Part shown: piece after piece, positions 33,689-44,319 of the stretch
How the letters are laid out: every line of letters starts with the position of its first letter
Numbering within the stretch: the first letter of the stretch is position 1
Source: Dryococelus australis
Taxonomy: Eukaryota > Arthropoda > Insecta > Phasmatodea > Phasmatidae
DNA: 64,000 nt
Direction: 5' to 3'
Assembly: GCA_029891345.1 (NCBI GenBank)
Contig: CM057000.1
Coordinates: forward strand, 132,978,163-133,042,162
The notes under the pieces: generated by a model
The model's input: only the letters and a program-made list of their open reading frames with translations
Told to the model about the DNA's origin: nothing
Databases searched by the model: none
Made by a program: the position numbers and the translations under genes

Positions 33689-34034
33689 ATACGCTGTTCG
33701 CGGTTAACTGAGCCCCTACGAAAACTCTACTTGTATGCGCGTTTTGCATTATTCCGCGTTATGCGTTGGTCGAGTGAAACTGTGAAATTATCAGAAAAGG
33801 AAGTATCTTACAAATCTGCAAATTTTTACACTTAGATTGCATTTAAAATAAAGCAAGCGAATGAAATAATTTAGGTTACCACGAATGGTTACGTCAACTT
33901 GACGTTAAGGCATCGTTGCCAACTTTGCTTGGAGCATGTGTCTCAGTGCGCCCGTTAAATTTCATGTGTGTAGGAGCAGTGACTTTTTTCGAAGGTTGAT
34001 TTCAATAGTGCTCACTTTATCGTGAACGGCATTT
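33689..34034 (+). mobile_element. Type 1 MITE, internally shortened
   Basis: TATACGCTGTTCGCGGTTAA left end, an internal deletion after GCGTTATGCG, right end CACTTTATCGTGAACGGCAT. Opposite orientation to the copy 27 bp upstream. Confidence 0.88.
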
Positions 34035-34139
34035 AATGACTATAGTCTAGGTGGGTTATTTATGCCTAGTCTAGTTCAGTCGATAAATAGATAGTAAATA
34101 TACTTGCTCCATACTGTCTCGCAGCGACAACCCCCACGC

Positions 34140-34450
34140 AAACACGACCGGGGATGCTTGCTCGTCGGCTCTTAATTTAAAGAAATTATTAAATTACAAC
34201 GGCCGCTGTCCGCGATCAGTACGCGCTTCTCGGCGACGAATCGCGCTGCCGTTTACGAGGCGAATATTTGTTTCCTCGCCGGCCGGAAATCATAGAACCT
34301 GCTCCTCTGAGCCGTGTCATTCGCCCATGTCATGTCTCCTCAGCGGACGAGAAACTTCTCCCCGTTGTTTTGGCTCGGGAATATCGCCTCACCCTCTGCA
34401 GGGCAATGCTCACCGCTACAGGAAGCTTCGTTATTCTGTCAGAGCCCCCG
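34140..34450. other. GC-rich segment
   Basis: CpG-rich, open in several frames through composition; lies between type 1 copies ending at 34034 and starting at 34568. No gene recognised. Confidence 0.35.
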
Positions 34451-34567
34451 GGATTGTTGCGTGGCTTTGCCAATACTCGACACACATTTATTTGCAATCA
34501 ACTCCTTTATAAATTAATCTCACATTCAAAATTACATAAAAATACTAATCACACGTAAACATACGTA

Positions 34568-34990
34568 TACGCTGTTCACGCTAAAGTTAACAGATTTGAG
34601 ATCAACCTTAGAAAAAAGTCACTGCTCGTACCTGCATATATTTCAACACTGCCCTGAGTGGTATGCGTCCAGTAAAGTTGGTAACGATGGAGGCAAAGTA
34701 CTTCCGTGTCTTTAACGTCGAATTAAAAGTGCTACGTAACCATTTGTGATAACTTAAAAATTATATATTTTGCTTTCTGTTTTTTTAATGCATCTAAATG
34801 TAATAATTGGTAGATTTGTAAAATCATTACTTTTCTCATTATTTTAGTTTCACTTGACCGATGCATTAATAAAGCGATGAGGCCCAAGGCAGTGTTAATT
34901 TTAAATAACGCGGGCAAATACGCAACGTGCATACAAGTAGATGTTTAGCAGGGCTTTCAAAAGTGCTCAGTTTACCGTGAACAGCGTATA
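34568..34990 (-). mobile_element. Type 1 MITE, copy
   Basis: TACGCTGTTCACGCTAAAGT left end, CAGTAAAGTTGGTAACGATG inside, CCGTGAACAGCGTATA right end. Confidence 0.93.
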
Positions 34991-35288
34991 CACATATTTA
35001 TTTGGTTATCACTGGTAACCTGCCAAAATCCTCCCTCCACGGCAGATAGCCGTGAACAAACGAAAGTTGAAGGGGCGACAGCTCCCTCGCAGCCTGGACA
35101 ACACGTGTGCAGTCGGATATATGGCCAACCTATCGCTTCTCAATTTTCAGTTGTTCATCACCCGAAACAATCTTATACTGAATATAACTGACTTAATCGG
35201 AAAAATAATACGATATTATGACACGGGACAACATGTACTTACATTTAACGTTATCAATCAAGGTGTCCGCCATACATTAAATGTACAT

Positions 35289-35527
35289 ACAGGCTGTTCA
35301 CGATAAAGTGGGCACTTTCGATGGCCCTTCGAAAAGGCATTAACTACTAATAAATATGTTTTATTGCAGCCTCAGATATTAACGTTTGATGGTGGCGAAA
35401 GTATACACCGTATTTATTAGTCACGTGACACTGTTGATATTAAAAAGTGGCGGAAAGACAAAAACTGGCTTAAAAGAAAAATTTGGAAGGGCCTTAAAAA
35501 GTACTCACTTTATCGTGTATAGCCTGT
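35289..35527 (+). mobile_element. Type 3 MITE, full copy
   Basis: CAGGCTGTTCACGATAAAGT left end, CTAATAAATATGTTTTATTG inside, CACTTTATCGTGTATAGCCT right end. Confidence 0.9.
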
Positions 35528-35560
35528 AATGCTAAAAGCAGGGTCATCACACAATCTCAA

Positions 35561-35749
35561 GTTCCGCAGCAGTCCACAGTCTCGGCACAGAGTATTTGGC
35601 TGCAGAGAGACGAGATGGCCGATGTTCCGCAGCAGTCCACAGTCTCGGCACAGAGTATTTGGCTGCAGAGAGACGAGATGGCCGATGTTCCGCAGCAGTC
35701 CACAGTCTCGGCACAGAGTATTTGACTGCAGAGAGACGAGATGGCCGAT
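35561..35749. repeat. 63-bp tandem repeat, three units
   Basis: Units start at 35561, 35624 and 35687 with GTTCCGCAGCAGTCCACAGT and end GAGATGGCCGAT. They differ at one position (TTTGGCTGC against TTTGACTGC). The unit length is a multiple of three, so frames stay open on both strands. Confidence 0.97.
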
Positions 35750-35949
35750 AAGACCACCAACTCCTGTAGCAGACGATAGTAAAATGGCTAGCAAAATGTT
35801 GGAACGAAAAGCGCCGGTCAGCGCCTCGTAACACATATGGCCAGATGGCAGACCGGCCAATAGGGAACGTATTAGAGTTAATATTCCTGCATGAAGATGC
35901 AGTTCTTCACAATTCTCATCTCCCACAGTTACCAATATGAATCTGTAGC

Positions 35950-35950
<1 letters not shown>

Positions 35951-36008
<58 letters not shown>
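35951..36008 (+). repeat. (AC)29 microsatellite
   Basis: Uninterrupted AC dinucleotides. Confidence 0.97.
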
Positions 36009-36009
<1 letters not shown>

Positions 36010-37449
36010 ATGTTCTCGTAATTCGTTACCGTTTCGATTGTGACATCGAACGCAGTGACTTCAAACGAACACTTGAAGGCGACAAGAATACTTCCTTTCG
36101 TGGGGAAACGAAGATGATAACAATAACAAATATTTTTTGACGAAAGGAAACGGATAACTTACAATACGCCCACTGTACGTAGACTGTATGATAACTAACC
36201 TTCTGCGTGTTTCCGATAACTTCGAGTTTCAGAAACGAACAATGCCGAGTCTACACGAAGGTTTTTTTTTTCTTCGCCGCTACAACCAGAAAATTATTGT
36301 TCTATTGTGGTTAGTACATTCTTGCTACTCAAGCTGCTCATTTGTTCGAAAATAATAATTTAAAAAAAAGCACACGTCACCTTTAACAATAAACCACATT
36401 TTCAACACCCAAACTTTACTATAAACTAAAATTTTACCTTAGCTACTTCACTGCAAACGACATATTCCTGCTTAGGAACATTTCAAGAGGGTAGTAGACG
36501 CAAGATAAGAGTCAGTAATCTGAGGTATTTTTGCTTCGTGTGCAAATCCCGCTCTAGTACAAAATATTTCTATGTTTTTAAGATACTCGATCAGAGTTGG
36601 CTGTCTTTTGTTGCTAGCAGGCAGCGCCAGAAATCAGCGAACACCTTCCCCGAATATGAAAACATTATAAGGCTCTGAGAAAACCTCATCACGCCATGGT
36701 GTGTCTCTGTTACATAACTCACAAAAAATATAAATGATATTTCTTGAATTTTTCCAGCCTATACCAACCAAGGCTTCAAGTTAAACAGCTGTGCACGTGT
36801 GTGTAGGGGTAGTATTAAATTCGTACACAATTATACGGATTTTTTACTGACCTTGGGGGATATGGAAAGGTCTCACTGAACGTGAATTTCAAAGGGAAAA
36901 ATCAAGAATTTTATCAGAACTTCATAACAGCAATGAAAACAAAACATTAAAAAAAAAAAAAAAAGGAACAGAATTCGAACTACTTAATATATTTTGATAG
37001 GTTTACGGTAGATATATTGACAAGATATTTGAATACTGATGACTATCATAACTTTAACACTCGATACAGCCTATAGCTTTCGATTTAAATGCCAAAATTT
37101 TTGTATAAAATTAGAGAAATAAACATCAAAATAAAAAAATATGCCAAATAATCGTCTTTAAATTAATGAAATAATATTATCTGAGACTTTCTGATACTGA
37201 CATTTCTAAATCGTGAATTAAAATACCTTATTTTAAGAAATAAAAATGCTTAAAGTGAAATGAATTTTTATTAAAATTAAGAAAATTTTCTTTAATTTTG
37301 TTATTATAAATTTTTACATAGTAAATTGTGTAAAATTCAAAACGATACATTTTGCATATGTACTGGTTTTGTGGGTTCGATACGTTGATATTCGAAATAC
37401 AGTCAACAGTTTCTTTATTCGATAACTAAACATAGATACAACTATTGCT
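36009..37449. other. Unassigned AT-rich sequence
   Basis: About 1.4 kb without a supported gene or element; contains poly(A) at 36951-36964. Confidence 0.45.
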
Positions 37450-37829
37450 AAAGTCTGTTCACCGTTTCTTCACACTTTTATAATTAAACCTTTGAAAAAA
37501 CAACCCCGCCTATGAAATGTTAACATAAAAGTACCTTGTTTTGGTTAAACATAACTGTAAATTATATTTAATTTATGAATTATAATATTTCATTTATATC
37601 CAATATGAATTAAAAACCGGGCGAAAAAATGCGTATTGGCAATGTCTAGTAAGAAATAGTTTTTATATAAAATATTATTACACTGAGTGCGCACGAATAC
37701 GATGCACCGTTCTTTGGGTGTGATTTTCTATATTCGTTTAAGCTTTGATTGCATGAGTCGGAGGAATATTCTGGAAGTAGAACTTTAGCAGGGCTTCAGA
37801 AAAGTCGGAATTAACCGTGAACGCACTAA
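37450..37829 (+). mobile_element. Type 2 MITE, copy 6
   Basis: AAGTCTGTTCACCGTTTCTT left end, GGCAATGTCTAGTAAGAAAT inside, GAATTAACCGTGAACGCACT right end. Confidence 0.88.
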
Positions 37830-38518
37830 ATATGAAATAGTATCGTTAGTTCAAAAACACACCTCAAAATAATTTTGCACCACCAGGACAACAGATTCAC
37901 TAGGTTGTTCACGACCCAGGAGATAGTATCAGAAACCACTTGCGATTAAGCTACAAATTGTTGAATGTTGTTTCTTATAAAGGTGATCTTACACCTGTAG
38001 AAACGCGGTCGGCAATATCATCCCCCTTTCCTGTAATAAATGGCAGTTGGCGCACGAAGTTAGAATCAAAATTTGTAACACCAAGCTGTAAGTAATTTTT
38101 AAAAGAAAACCTGTGAACCAGTACGTTTTAAATTAACAGAAAAAATGGTCGTGATGACGGAACACTCTCGGGTGAACCGCGTCTGTGGGATAATTCATGC
38201 TGAAAATTCAAAACAGATGTGTGCTGCATAATAGGCAGGCAAACCATAATGCAGAGCAAGGAAATTGAAATGAGAACTTTTCTGGGGCACACAGCGACCT
38301 TAATAAACACTTGGCAAGAAACATGGCACTTACATTTCAGTCTAATTTTTGTCAGGAATATATTGTTGAAGTTTGCCACTCACCATATTTTAGAAACACG
38401 TGGTATAGCCGATAAAACAGGCGGTATCGAAATGTTTAAACGAGAGAATGTTTTTTCTACAAAGTGTTATGTTATAATTTATTAATATAATATAATTTTG
38501 CGTGTAGAGTCGTAAGCG
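37830..38518. other. Unassigned sequence
   Basis: Short open frames on both strands (38128-38485) without known domains. Confidence 0.35.
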
Positions 38519-38738
38519 GTGAGTGAATGAAGAGATTTAGGCGGCTCTTAACAATGAGATCTTGAGAGCCGATGAGGGTGAAGCAGCCCCTAAATGACTG
38601 GGCGCGGGAAACGGAAAGGAAAAAAAAACCCCGAGAAAACCCGCCGACGTGCGGAACGATCTTAGAGGGCGACCACGCCTTGAATCGAGCTGCGTATGTG
38701 GGAGGCGGGTAGTCTAACCACTACACCACGGCGGCTCC
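38519..38738 (-). mobile_element. tRNA-derived SINE copy 6
   Basis: GTGAGTGAATGAAGAGATTT tail, GGCGGCTCTTAACAATGAGA, CCGAGAAAACCCGCCGACGT, and head AGTCTAACCACTACACCACG. The body centre is deleted. Confidence 0.88.
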
Positions 38739-38739
38739 T

Positions 38740-39018
38740 CCTGAGCTGTGTTGGAAGGAGAGAGGCCACGCGCGAGCCTACGGACGGGACGAAGGTCGTA
38801 AGGGTCAGGTGTCGCGGCGGCTGTCGACGCCCACTAGGACGACGTCTAGGGGACTGCCGAGGACGTTGCCCTGAAGCGCGTGAGCTGCGGCCAGATGCTA
38901 AATCTGCGGGGCGTGTGTTGGTGGCACACGTCGGGCCATGGCCCACGCTGATGTGCCCCGCCGCGCTGGTTCTGCTCTATGGCGGCGCGCGGCCACCTGC
39001 CCTCCGCGGCAACCTCGT
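38740..39018. other. GC-rich segment between SINE and type 1 MITE
   Basis: Strongly GC- and CpG-rich, open on both strands for compositional reasons. A promoter-associated CpG-rich remnant is possible. Confidence 0.35.
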
Positions 39019-39019
39019 G

Positions 39020-39362
39020 TATAGGCTGTTCACGGTAAACTGAGAACTTTTGAAAGCCCTGCTTAAGATCTACTTGTGTACGTTGAAACTGAAATTATTT
39101 GAAAAGTAAACATTTTATAATTATGCTCATTTTTACACACTGGTGCATAAAAAAATAATAAAGCGAAATAAATTATTTAAATTATAACAAATGGCAACAT
39201 AACACTTTTTATGTGACGTTGAGACACAGAACTACTTCCATCGTTACCAACTTTACCGGACGCATGTCACTCATGGTGCCCGTTAAAATATACGCAGGTA
39301 GGGGCAGCGACTTTTTCTAAGGTTGATTTCAAAAGTGCTCACTTTATCGTGCACAGCCTTTA
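39020..39362 (+). mobile_element. Type 1 MITE, internally deleted
   Basis: TATAGGCTGTTCACGGTAAA left end, GCTTAAGATCTACTTGTGTA, then a deletion joins to the interior; right end CACTTTATCGTGCACAGCCT. Confidence 0.92.
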
Positions 39363-39837
39363 CGTACACTGCTACTCAGTAAGAACAAAGAAGGAGATGC
39401 GTATAGAGGGTTAGGGTTAGTTAATATTATAGGGTTGATTTAAGTATAAGTGATACAGAAGTTACAGCTACAAGGCCACCCGCCGACTGCGACGATCTCC
39501 TCCCTCACATTCCAGTCCACACTTTGCAGTGTGTGTCTGTGAGAGTGTGTGTGTGTCGTAATGATTTCTGGTTGTGCCCTGGAAGCGGAGTCTGCTAGCA
39601 GTTTGTCTGGAACGTCCTGATGTCAGCCGGACCTGATGGCAGTTTTAATATTGATGTTTAGAGATTCCATTCCCGCTCGCTGTTATGATTATTTAATTAT
39701 GTAAGCTCGTCTGCGGCCCTGCTTCACAGGTATTGTTGCGGCAGGTTGTGCACAACGGGGCGTGTAACAGTTCTTCAGTGACTAACGTTGATGAGACTAA
39801 CGTTGATGATGGTTCTCATTTTTGTGCCGGGCGTCAT

Positions 39838-39870
39838 GAGCGAGACGTGAGCGAGACGTGAGCGAGACGC
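39838..39870 (+). repeat. 11-bp tandem repeat, three units
   Basis: GAGCGAGACGT repeated three times with a final GC change. Confidence 0.85.
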
Positions 39871-40040
39871 AATTTTTTTTGTGCTGTTCACGAATTGTTG
39901 TGCTTTTGTTACCCCTTCCTGACATGATGAGTTCAGATGTACAGAGCGACAGCGACTAGCGAAATAGCGAAACCAGCGAGAAAGCATAGCAGGGGACATA
40001 CAGACTAACTTATAACCTAACTTAAATTAACAACCATGCC

Positions 40041-40116
40041 TTACCCGGGATTCGACCCCCAGAGCCTCCCGCACTCCAGATCGGTGGCGCACGAACCGAC
40101 TGCGCCACGGGAGGTC
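40041..40116 (-). other. tRNA-like sequence, second SINE head or tRNA pseudogene
   Basis: Minus strand: GGCGCAGTCGGTTCG A-box-like and GGGGGTCGAATCCCGGGT B-box-like regions, with a long arm between. Acceptor ends do not pair well. Different from the common SINE of this window. Confidence 0.45.
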
Positions 40117-40738
40117 GGCTACTTTTCCGCTTTTGCTGATGTCTTGTTAGTCTGAAATCGTTGCTATTGGCCGTGGCATATGAGCTGTTGACCATTATAA
40201 CCACCCCTCCCCCCTTACACAAAAAAAAAGTACGCACATCGTCTCAGGTGGTATATCGGAAAACTGAATTTAGGCAGCTACTTCAGAACTGTGTGCTCAT
40301 AAAGTGTTTAAAATATTCGTTTTGCCCGAAACTACTAAACGTGCGTCCAATGTGTCGACATACGAAATTAACACACACATTAGATGATGGCTGTTGAATG
40401 CTTATTAGAAACGCCTTTTCAGAGCACTCAAAAATAGCTGGAAATTGATTTTACAAAGCTCTGTATCTCAAAATATGTGCGCCAGGTATATACAAAACTA
40501 CTCGAATGTTCTGCATTGAAGCTTCCTACAGACATTCCACCAATAAACTTATAGGATCGCCGATTAAACTACCGAATTTCTACGATCACGTCGAAACTCC
40601 TAGTGGCCTACGCATAGAGGCGAAACCTTTTTACATACGCCTTTCGACGTCGCCGTATTGCTTCATCGAATTTTGTCTCTCGCGAATGTAGGCGACCGCC
40701 TTAAGTACTACGTGGCTAAGCTGTCCTGTATTGTCTTC

Positions 40739-41420
40739 TATGGGCTATTAACGGTAAACTGAGCACTTTTTGAAACAATACAATTTGGAATAATAGTCAA
40801 TAAACATTTTTTATTTTAGCCTTAGGCGTTAATTTTTGATTCCGGTGAAATCCATGCATTGTGTTTATTACTTACATAGCAATTTTCATTTTTAAAAGGG
40901 GGGAGAGAGTTGATAAATTGGAACTGCTCGTAACAACAAGGTTTTGAGAGCTGATGACGGTGAAAGGGAGAGGGAAAACGGAAGATCCCCGAGAAAACCC
41001 ACCGACCATCGGCATATTACGGGACGATTCCCACATGCGAAAATCCGGCGGGGATTGAACCTGGTTCGCATTGGTGAGAGGCGTGTAGGCTAACCGCTCA
41101 GCCACCATGGATCCTTAAGGCAACGACCCTTCATTTCTACAGCTTTTGCGAGAATTAATTTTTCGTACCCAAACGGGAGCCGATATTGTAAAATCCTCTT
41201 ACGTTTTTGTTAAAAATTGTTTTTTTATGTAGTCTAATTTTTTTCAACGCAAAAACATCTATATGATGTTAACTAATTATTGAATAAACAAAATTTTGGT
41301 TAATTAATTAATTGGATAAAAGTATACACTTTTTTGTGCTGGAAAAATGAGACTACATGTCTGATAGGAAAAAAGTAACTAGAGTCTCAAAAGTGCTCAC
41401 TTTACGGTGAACAGCCTATA
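40739..41420 (+). mobile_element. Type 3 MITE interrupted by a SINE and other DNA
   Basis: Left half 40739-40900 (ATGGGCTATTAACGGTAAAC, AATAATAGTCAATAAACATT) and right end 41372-41420 (CTCAAAAGTGCTCACTTTAC, GTGAACAGCCTATA). The interval holds SINE copy 7 and about 255 bp of AT-rich insert. Confidence 0.85.
40922..41113 (-). mobile_element. tRNA-derived SINE copy 7, nested
   Basis: GGTTTTGAGAGCTGATGACG, CCGAGAAAACCCACCGACCA, GATTCCCACATGCGAAAATC and head GGCTAACCGCTCAGCCACCA. Part of the body is deleted. Confidence 0.88.
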
Positions 41421-41424
41421 GTGT

Positions 41425-41820
41425 GCTGACAGTAGTTTGTTGGGAGCTGGTGTTGGTGCGGAGGCGTGGCGGTCGGAAGCGAGCAGCAGGTTCCCTGGTC
41501 CGGCGAGAGTAGGCGCGTGACCCTCTGGTGGAGACCCAAGATGGGCTGCGGGCAGCTGGCGCTCTCCTGGGATGCGGCAGCAGGGAGAGGAGAGGAGAGG
41601 AACTTGCATCGTCTCCGCTGCCCACCCGGGTAGTGACAGCACGCGCCGCCCATAACCCACGGCGCGCTTGTTGAAGGCGCGTGCCCATCCCCCGCGCCGG
41701 GGGCCACACAACTGCCGACACGGGTTCCCCCCTTCCCCGCTCACAAACACACTGCGAATATGCGGTAGGGCGCGCGTAACAGCTGCTCACCAGCCGCTTA
41801 CCAAGTCCCAACACTCAGCC
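41425..41820. other. GC-rich segment beginning at a type 3 MITE end
   Basis: CpG-rich DNA with overlapping open frames on both strands (up to 132 codons). None shows a known domain. Confidence 0.35.
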
Positions 41821-41914
41821 TACTATTTTGCCAGCAAATTCGTCACAATCACACGGCATGTACTCTTGCTTCGGCACAACACTGCTCACCCTTTACACTT
41901 TTCAAATCAAGCTT

Positions 41915-42944
41915 TAAACAATGTCACTGCCTCTGCCTGCATATGTTTCAACGGATGTGCAAACTGGCAAGTGGCCAGTAAAGTTGATAATGAAGGAGGG
42001 CAAGTTGTTCCTTCTATTAACTTTGAATTAAATGTGGGAATGTAATCATTTGTGAAAACTGTAATGGTTCCTTCTGCTTTCTGAAGTGTAATTAGCATAT
42101 TTGTAAAATATTATTACTATAGTCTACAAAAGTAACATCCAGAACTCAATTAATGGCTACCGTTTGCTATTTACAGCTAATATTGAGAATCGTCCGTCAC
42201 CTAACAGAAATGAATACAAACAATTAGTTAAAATCAATCCCTATAAACAGTTTATTAGCACATATTGAATTACTATTGAAAAGTATTTATGATAACTGAC
42301 AGTTTATTTTTAATCAAATTTTTTATCACTCGTCCATTCAGTCCTCGATTGAGTACCATCTTCTTTCAGTCCAGATATCACTCAGTCTTTCTTGTTTGGA
42401 ATATTCTGGAGGGACACGAGCGCACTTTATTATAAGTTTGATACCTCGCCCTGCGCGGCACTTGTGCGCTCTCTAACGCCCTCGTTAGTCATCGGTTCTC
42501 TTCTTCTACCTCCTTCGATAGATTGTTCTAAGTTCACAATTCGGTGCACGCTTTGCCGGATCGCTATCACGGGCTGCCGATCCTCCGAATGCGGCGATAT
42601 TTATAGGGGCAGGTGCCCTGACCCACAATCTTCTTCACACATCGGGTTGCGCTGTGGGAGGAGGTGATCAGATCCCTCCAGCAAGGGAGGGGCCGTGACG
42701 CCAGTCGAGGAATGCTCCCCCCCCCCCCTCCTTTCCGGGCGCACGCGCTCAGCTAGGGGATCCGCACATAATTATATTTACTTTTCTAATAATTTCATAG
42801 TTTCTTTTGACCGACGCATGAATACAGTCATCAGGCCCACGGCAATGTTAATTTTACATATATCCGAAGAATATACACTGCACATACAATTAGATACTAA
42901 GCAGGACTTTGAATAGTGCTCAGTTCACCATGAACAGCCTGTAT
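41915..42944 (-). mobile_element. Type 1 MITE split by a 650-bp insertion
   Basis: Left part 41915-42118 (AATGTCACTGCCTCTGCCTG, CCAGTAAAGTTGATAATGAA) and right part 42774-42944 (TTTCTAATAATTTCATAG, TCATCAGGCCCACGGCAATG, ACCATGAACAGCCTGTA) form one element. Confidence 0.82.
42119..42773. other. Insertion inside the type 1 MITE
   Basis: Unrelated to the host element. Its right half (about 42410-42750) is GC-rich with a C10 run near 42720. ATATT-like sequence is present at both junctions, but the duplication is uncertain. Confidence 0.5.
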
Positions 42945-42951
42945 CACTGTA

Positions 42952-43501
42952 GTTACACAGAATGATTCACGAGGAGTTACCGCCACTCACAGGGCTTATT
43001 CCTTACATCATTTGGAGCAAAATATTTCATATAAATGTGGGTCCTATTTATGATATTTGCACAGTCATTCGACAAATTGGAAATGCCTAGATCATTGCGT
43101 ACGGGGATGGATGAAGGATATTGTTTACCAAAGGACTCCACAAACACGTGAGGAACTACTTGCGCGTATCATGCATGCTGCTACAGAAACAACAGCTGTG
43201 TGCAGCTGCGTAGAGCAACACGTGCGGCCAAGTGTGGATGTAGACGGAAACAGTCGTGAACATCTTTTGTAAACTTGTTAGACGTAATTGTGATGTTCAA
43301 CTGTAAACAATACGGTCTGATAATACATCACTGTATTTACTTCTGAAAGGGTTGATATTTTATTCGTCAATTTTCAAATGTTGCAAGTTAATCTGTAAAT
43401 ATTGGGAATAGGGGCCAACATGTATATGACAAATTTTGCTGCAAACGATGTAAGGAATAAGCCCTGTGAGTGGCGGTAACTCCTCGTGAATTATACTGTA
43501 A
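42952..43501. mobile_element. Deleted Tc/mariner-superfamily element, TIR about 95 bp
   Basis: TIRs: ATTCACGAGGAGTTACCGCC then ACTCACAGGGCTTATTCCTT at the left, with near-perfect complement at 43405-43495. The total length of about 550 bp is far below an autonomous element. Confidence 0.9.
43070..43272 (+). pseudogene. C-terminal remnant of a Tc/mariner-superfamily transposase
   Basis: The peptide reads LDHCVRGWMKDIVYQR, TREELLARIMHAA, then VDVDGNSREHLL. This resembles the segment after the third catalytic aspartate (LDYFLWG...VY...TREELLARI...FEHLL) in the insect IS630/Tc1-related group. The catalytic domain upstream is missing, so it is inactive. It lies between the two long TIRs, which fits an internal deletion derivative. 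Confidence 0.75.
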
Positions 43502-44061
43502 AGTATGATGTTTTATCGATTTATTAGTATATGTCCACTTTACAGTTATATAGCTCAGCTCAGAGCAAGGTAAACATGATAAACCTATAATAAACACAAA
43601 CTTATGGTATTTACGAGCTCGCTGACACGCACCTACATCATGGGGTGGCAGACAACAGAAGCACTGCTTCTCGCATTTACGAAATGTGCTTTCCACTAAA
43701 GAGGCAGTCCAGCTATTACATGTTATGAAGGGTGCACCGACGATTGTGATTTGGTACCTCCGTCCTTGACGCGTTGGCGGTTGAGTATGCAGTCTGAGGA
43801 CATAGTAAATTGACAAAAGTTCTCAAGGAGCCTTTGACAAGCATTCGTGTTATTGTCCACAGCAGAGCGGTTTGTCACAATGTGAGATGACGTAATCTAC
43901 AAGAAAAAATACCGCAGGACTAAGATACAAGGTTTGGGACTAAACTACTGTGATCATCGTCACCAGCTTGTGTTATAGTTTCTTCAAAAAGGTGAGGTGA
44001 AACTTAAAATTCCAGTTCATGTGTTGTGTGAATGCAGGAAACCCTATTATCACACAATGGT
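43502..44061. other. Unassigned sequence
   Basis: The 142-codon minus-strand frame ending at 43388 partly reads through the TIR. No domain seen. Confidence 0.35.
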
Positions 44062-44317
44062 TACACTGAAAAAAATATTTTGTGTGTGGCCACAAAAATA
44101 TTTTGTTGGTATTCAACCTGCCAAATTTTTTGTGATGTACGCAAAAATTTTTGTAGCTGCCACAAAATAAAATTTAATGGCCACAAAAGTTTAGTGGCCA
44201 CTAAAAACTTATTTTGTGGCAGCTACAAATTTTTTTGTGTACTCCACAAAAAATTTGGCAGGGTGAATACCAACAAAATAATTTTGTGGCCGCCACAAAA
44301 TATTTTGTTTCAGTGTA
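44062..44317. mobile_element. 256-bp palindromic element with TTTTGTGGC repeats
   Basis: Ends TACACTGAAAAAAATATTTT and complement. Arms of about 115 bp include TTGGTATTCAACCTGCCAAA. Within each arm GCCACAAAA or TTTTGTGGC occurs repeatedly. Confidence 0.9.
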
Positions 44318-44319
44318 CT

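Noticed and set aside
35510-36004. 164-codon minus-strand frame with three internal repeats
   Set aside because: Created by the (AC)n tract plus the 63-bp tandem repeat; no domain and no splice evidence.
40041-40116. Functional tRNA gene on the minus strand
   Set aside because: A and B boxes are good but the acceptor arms do not pair and the arm between is too long.
41397-41814. Three overlapping 101-132 codon frames on the minus strand
   Set aside because: High GC content lowers stop frequency; all frames are open at once and one begins in a MITE end.
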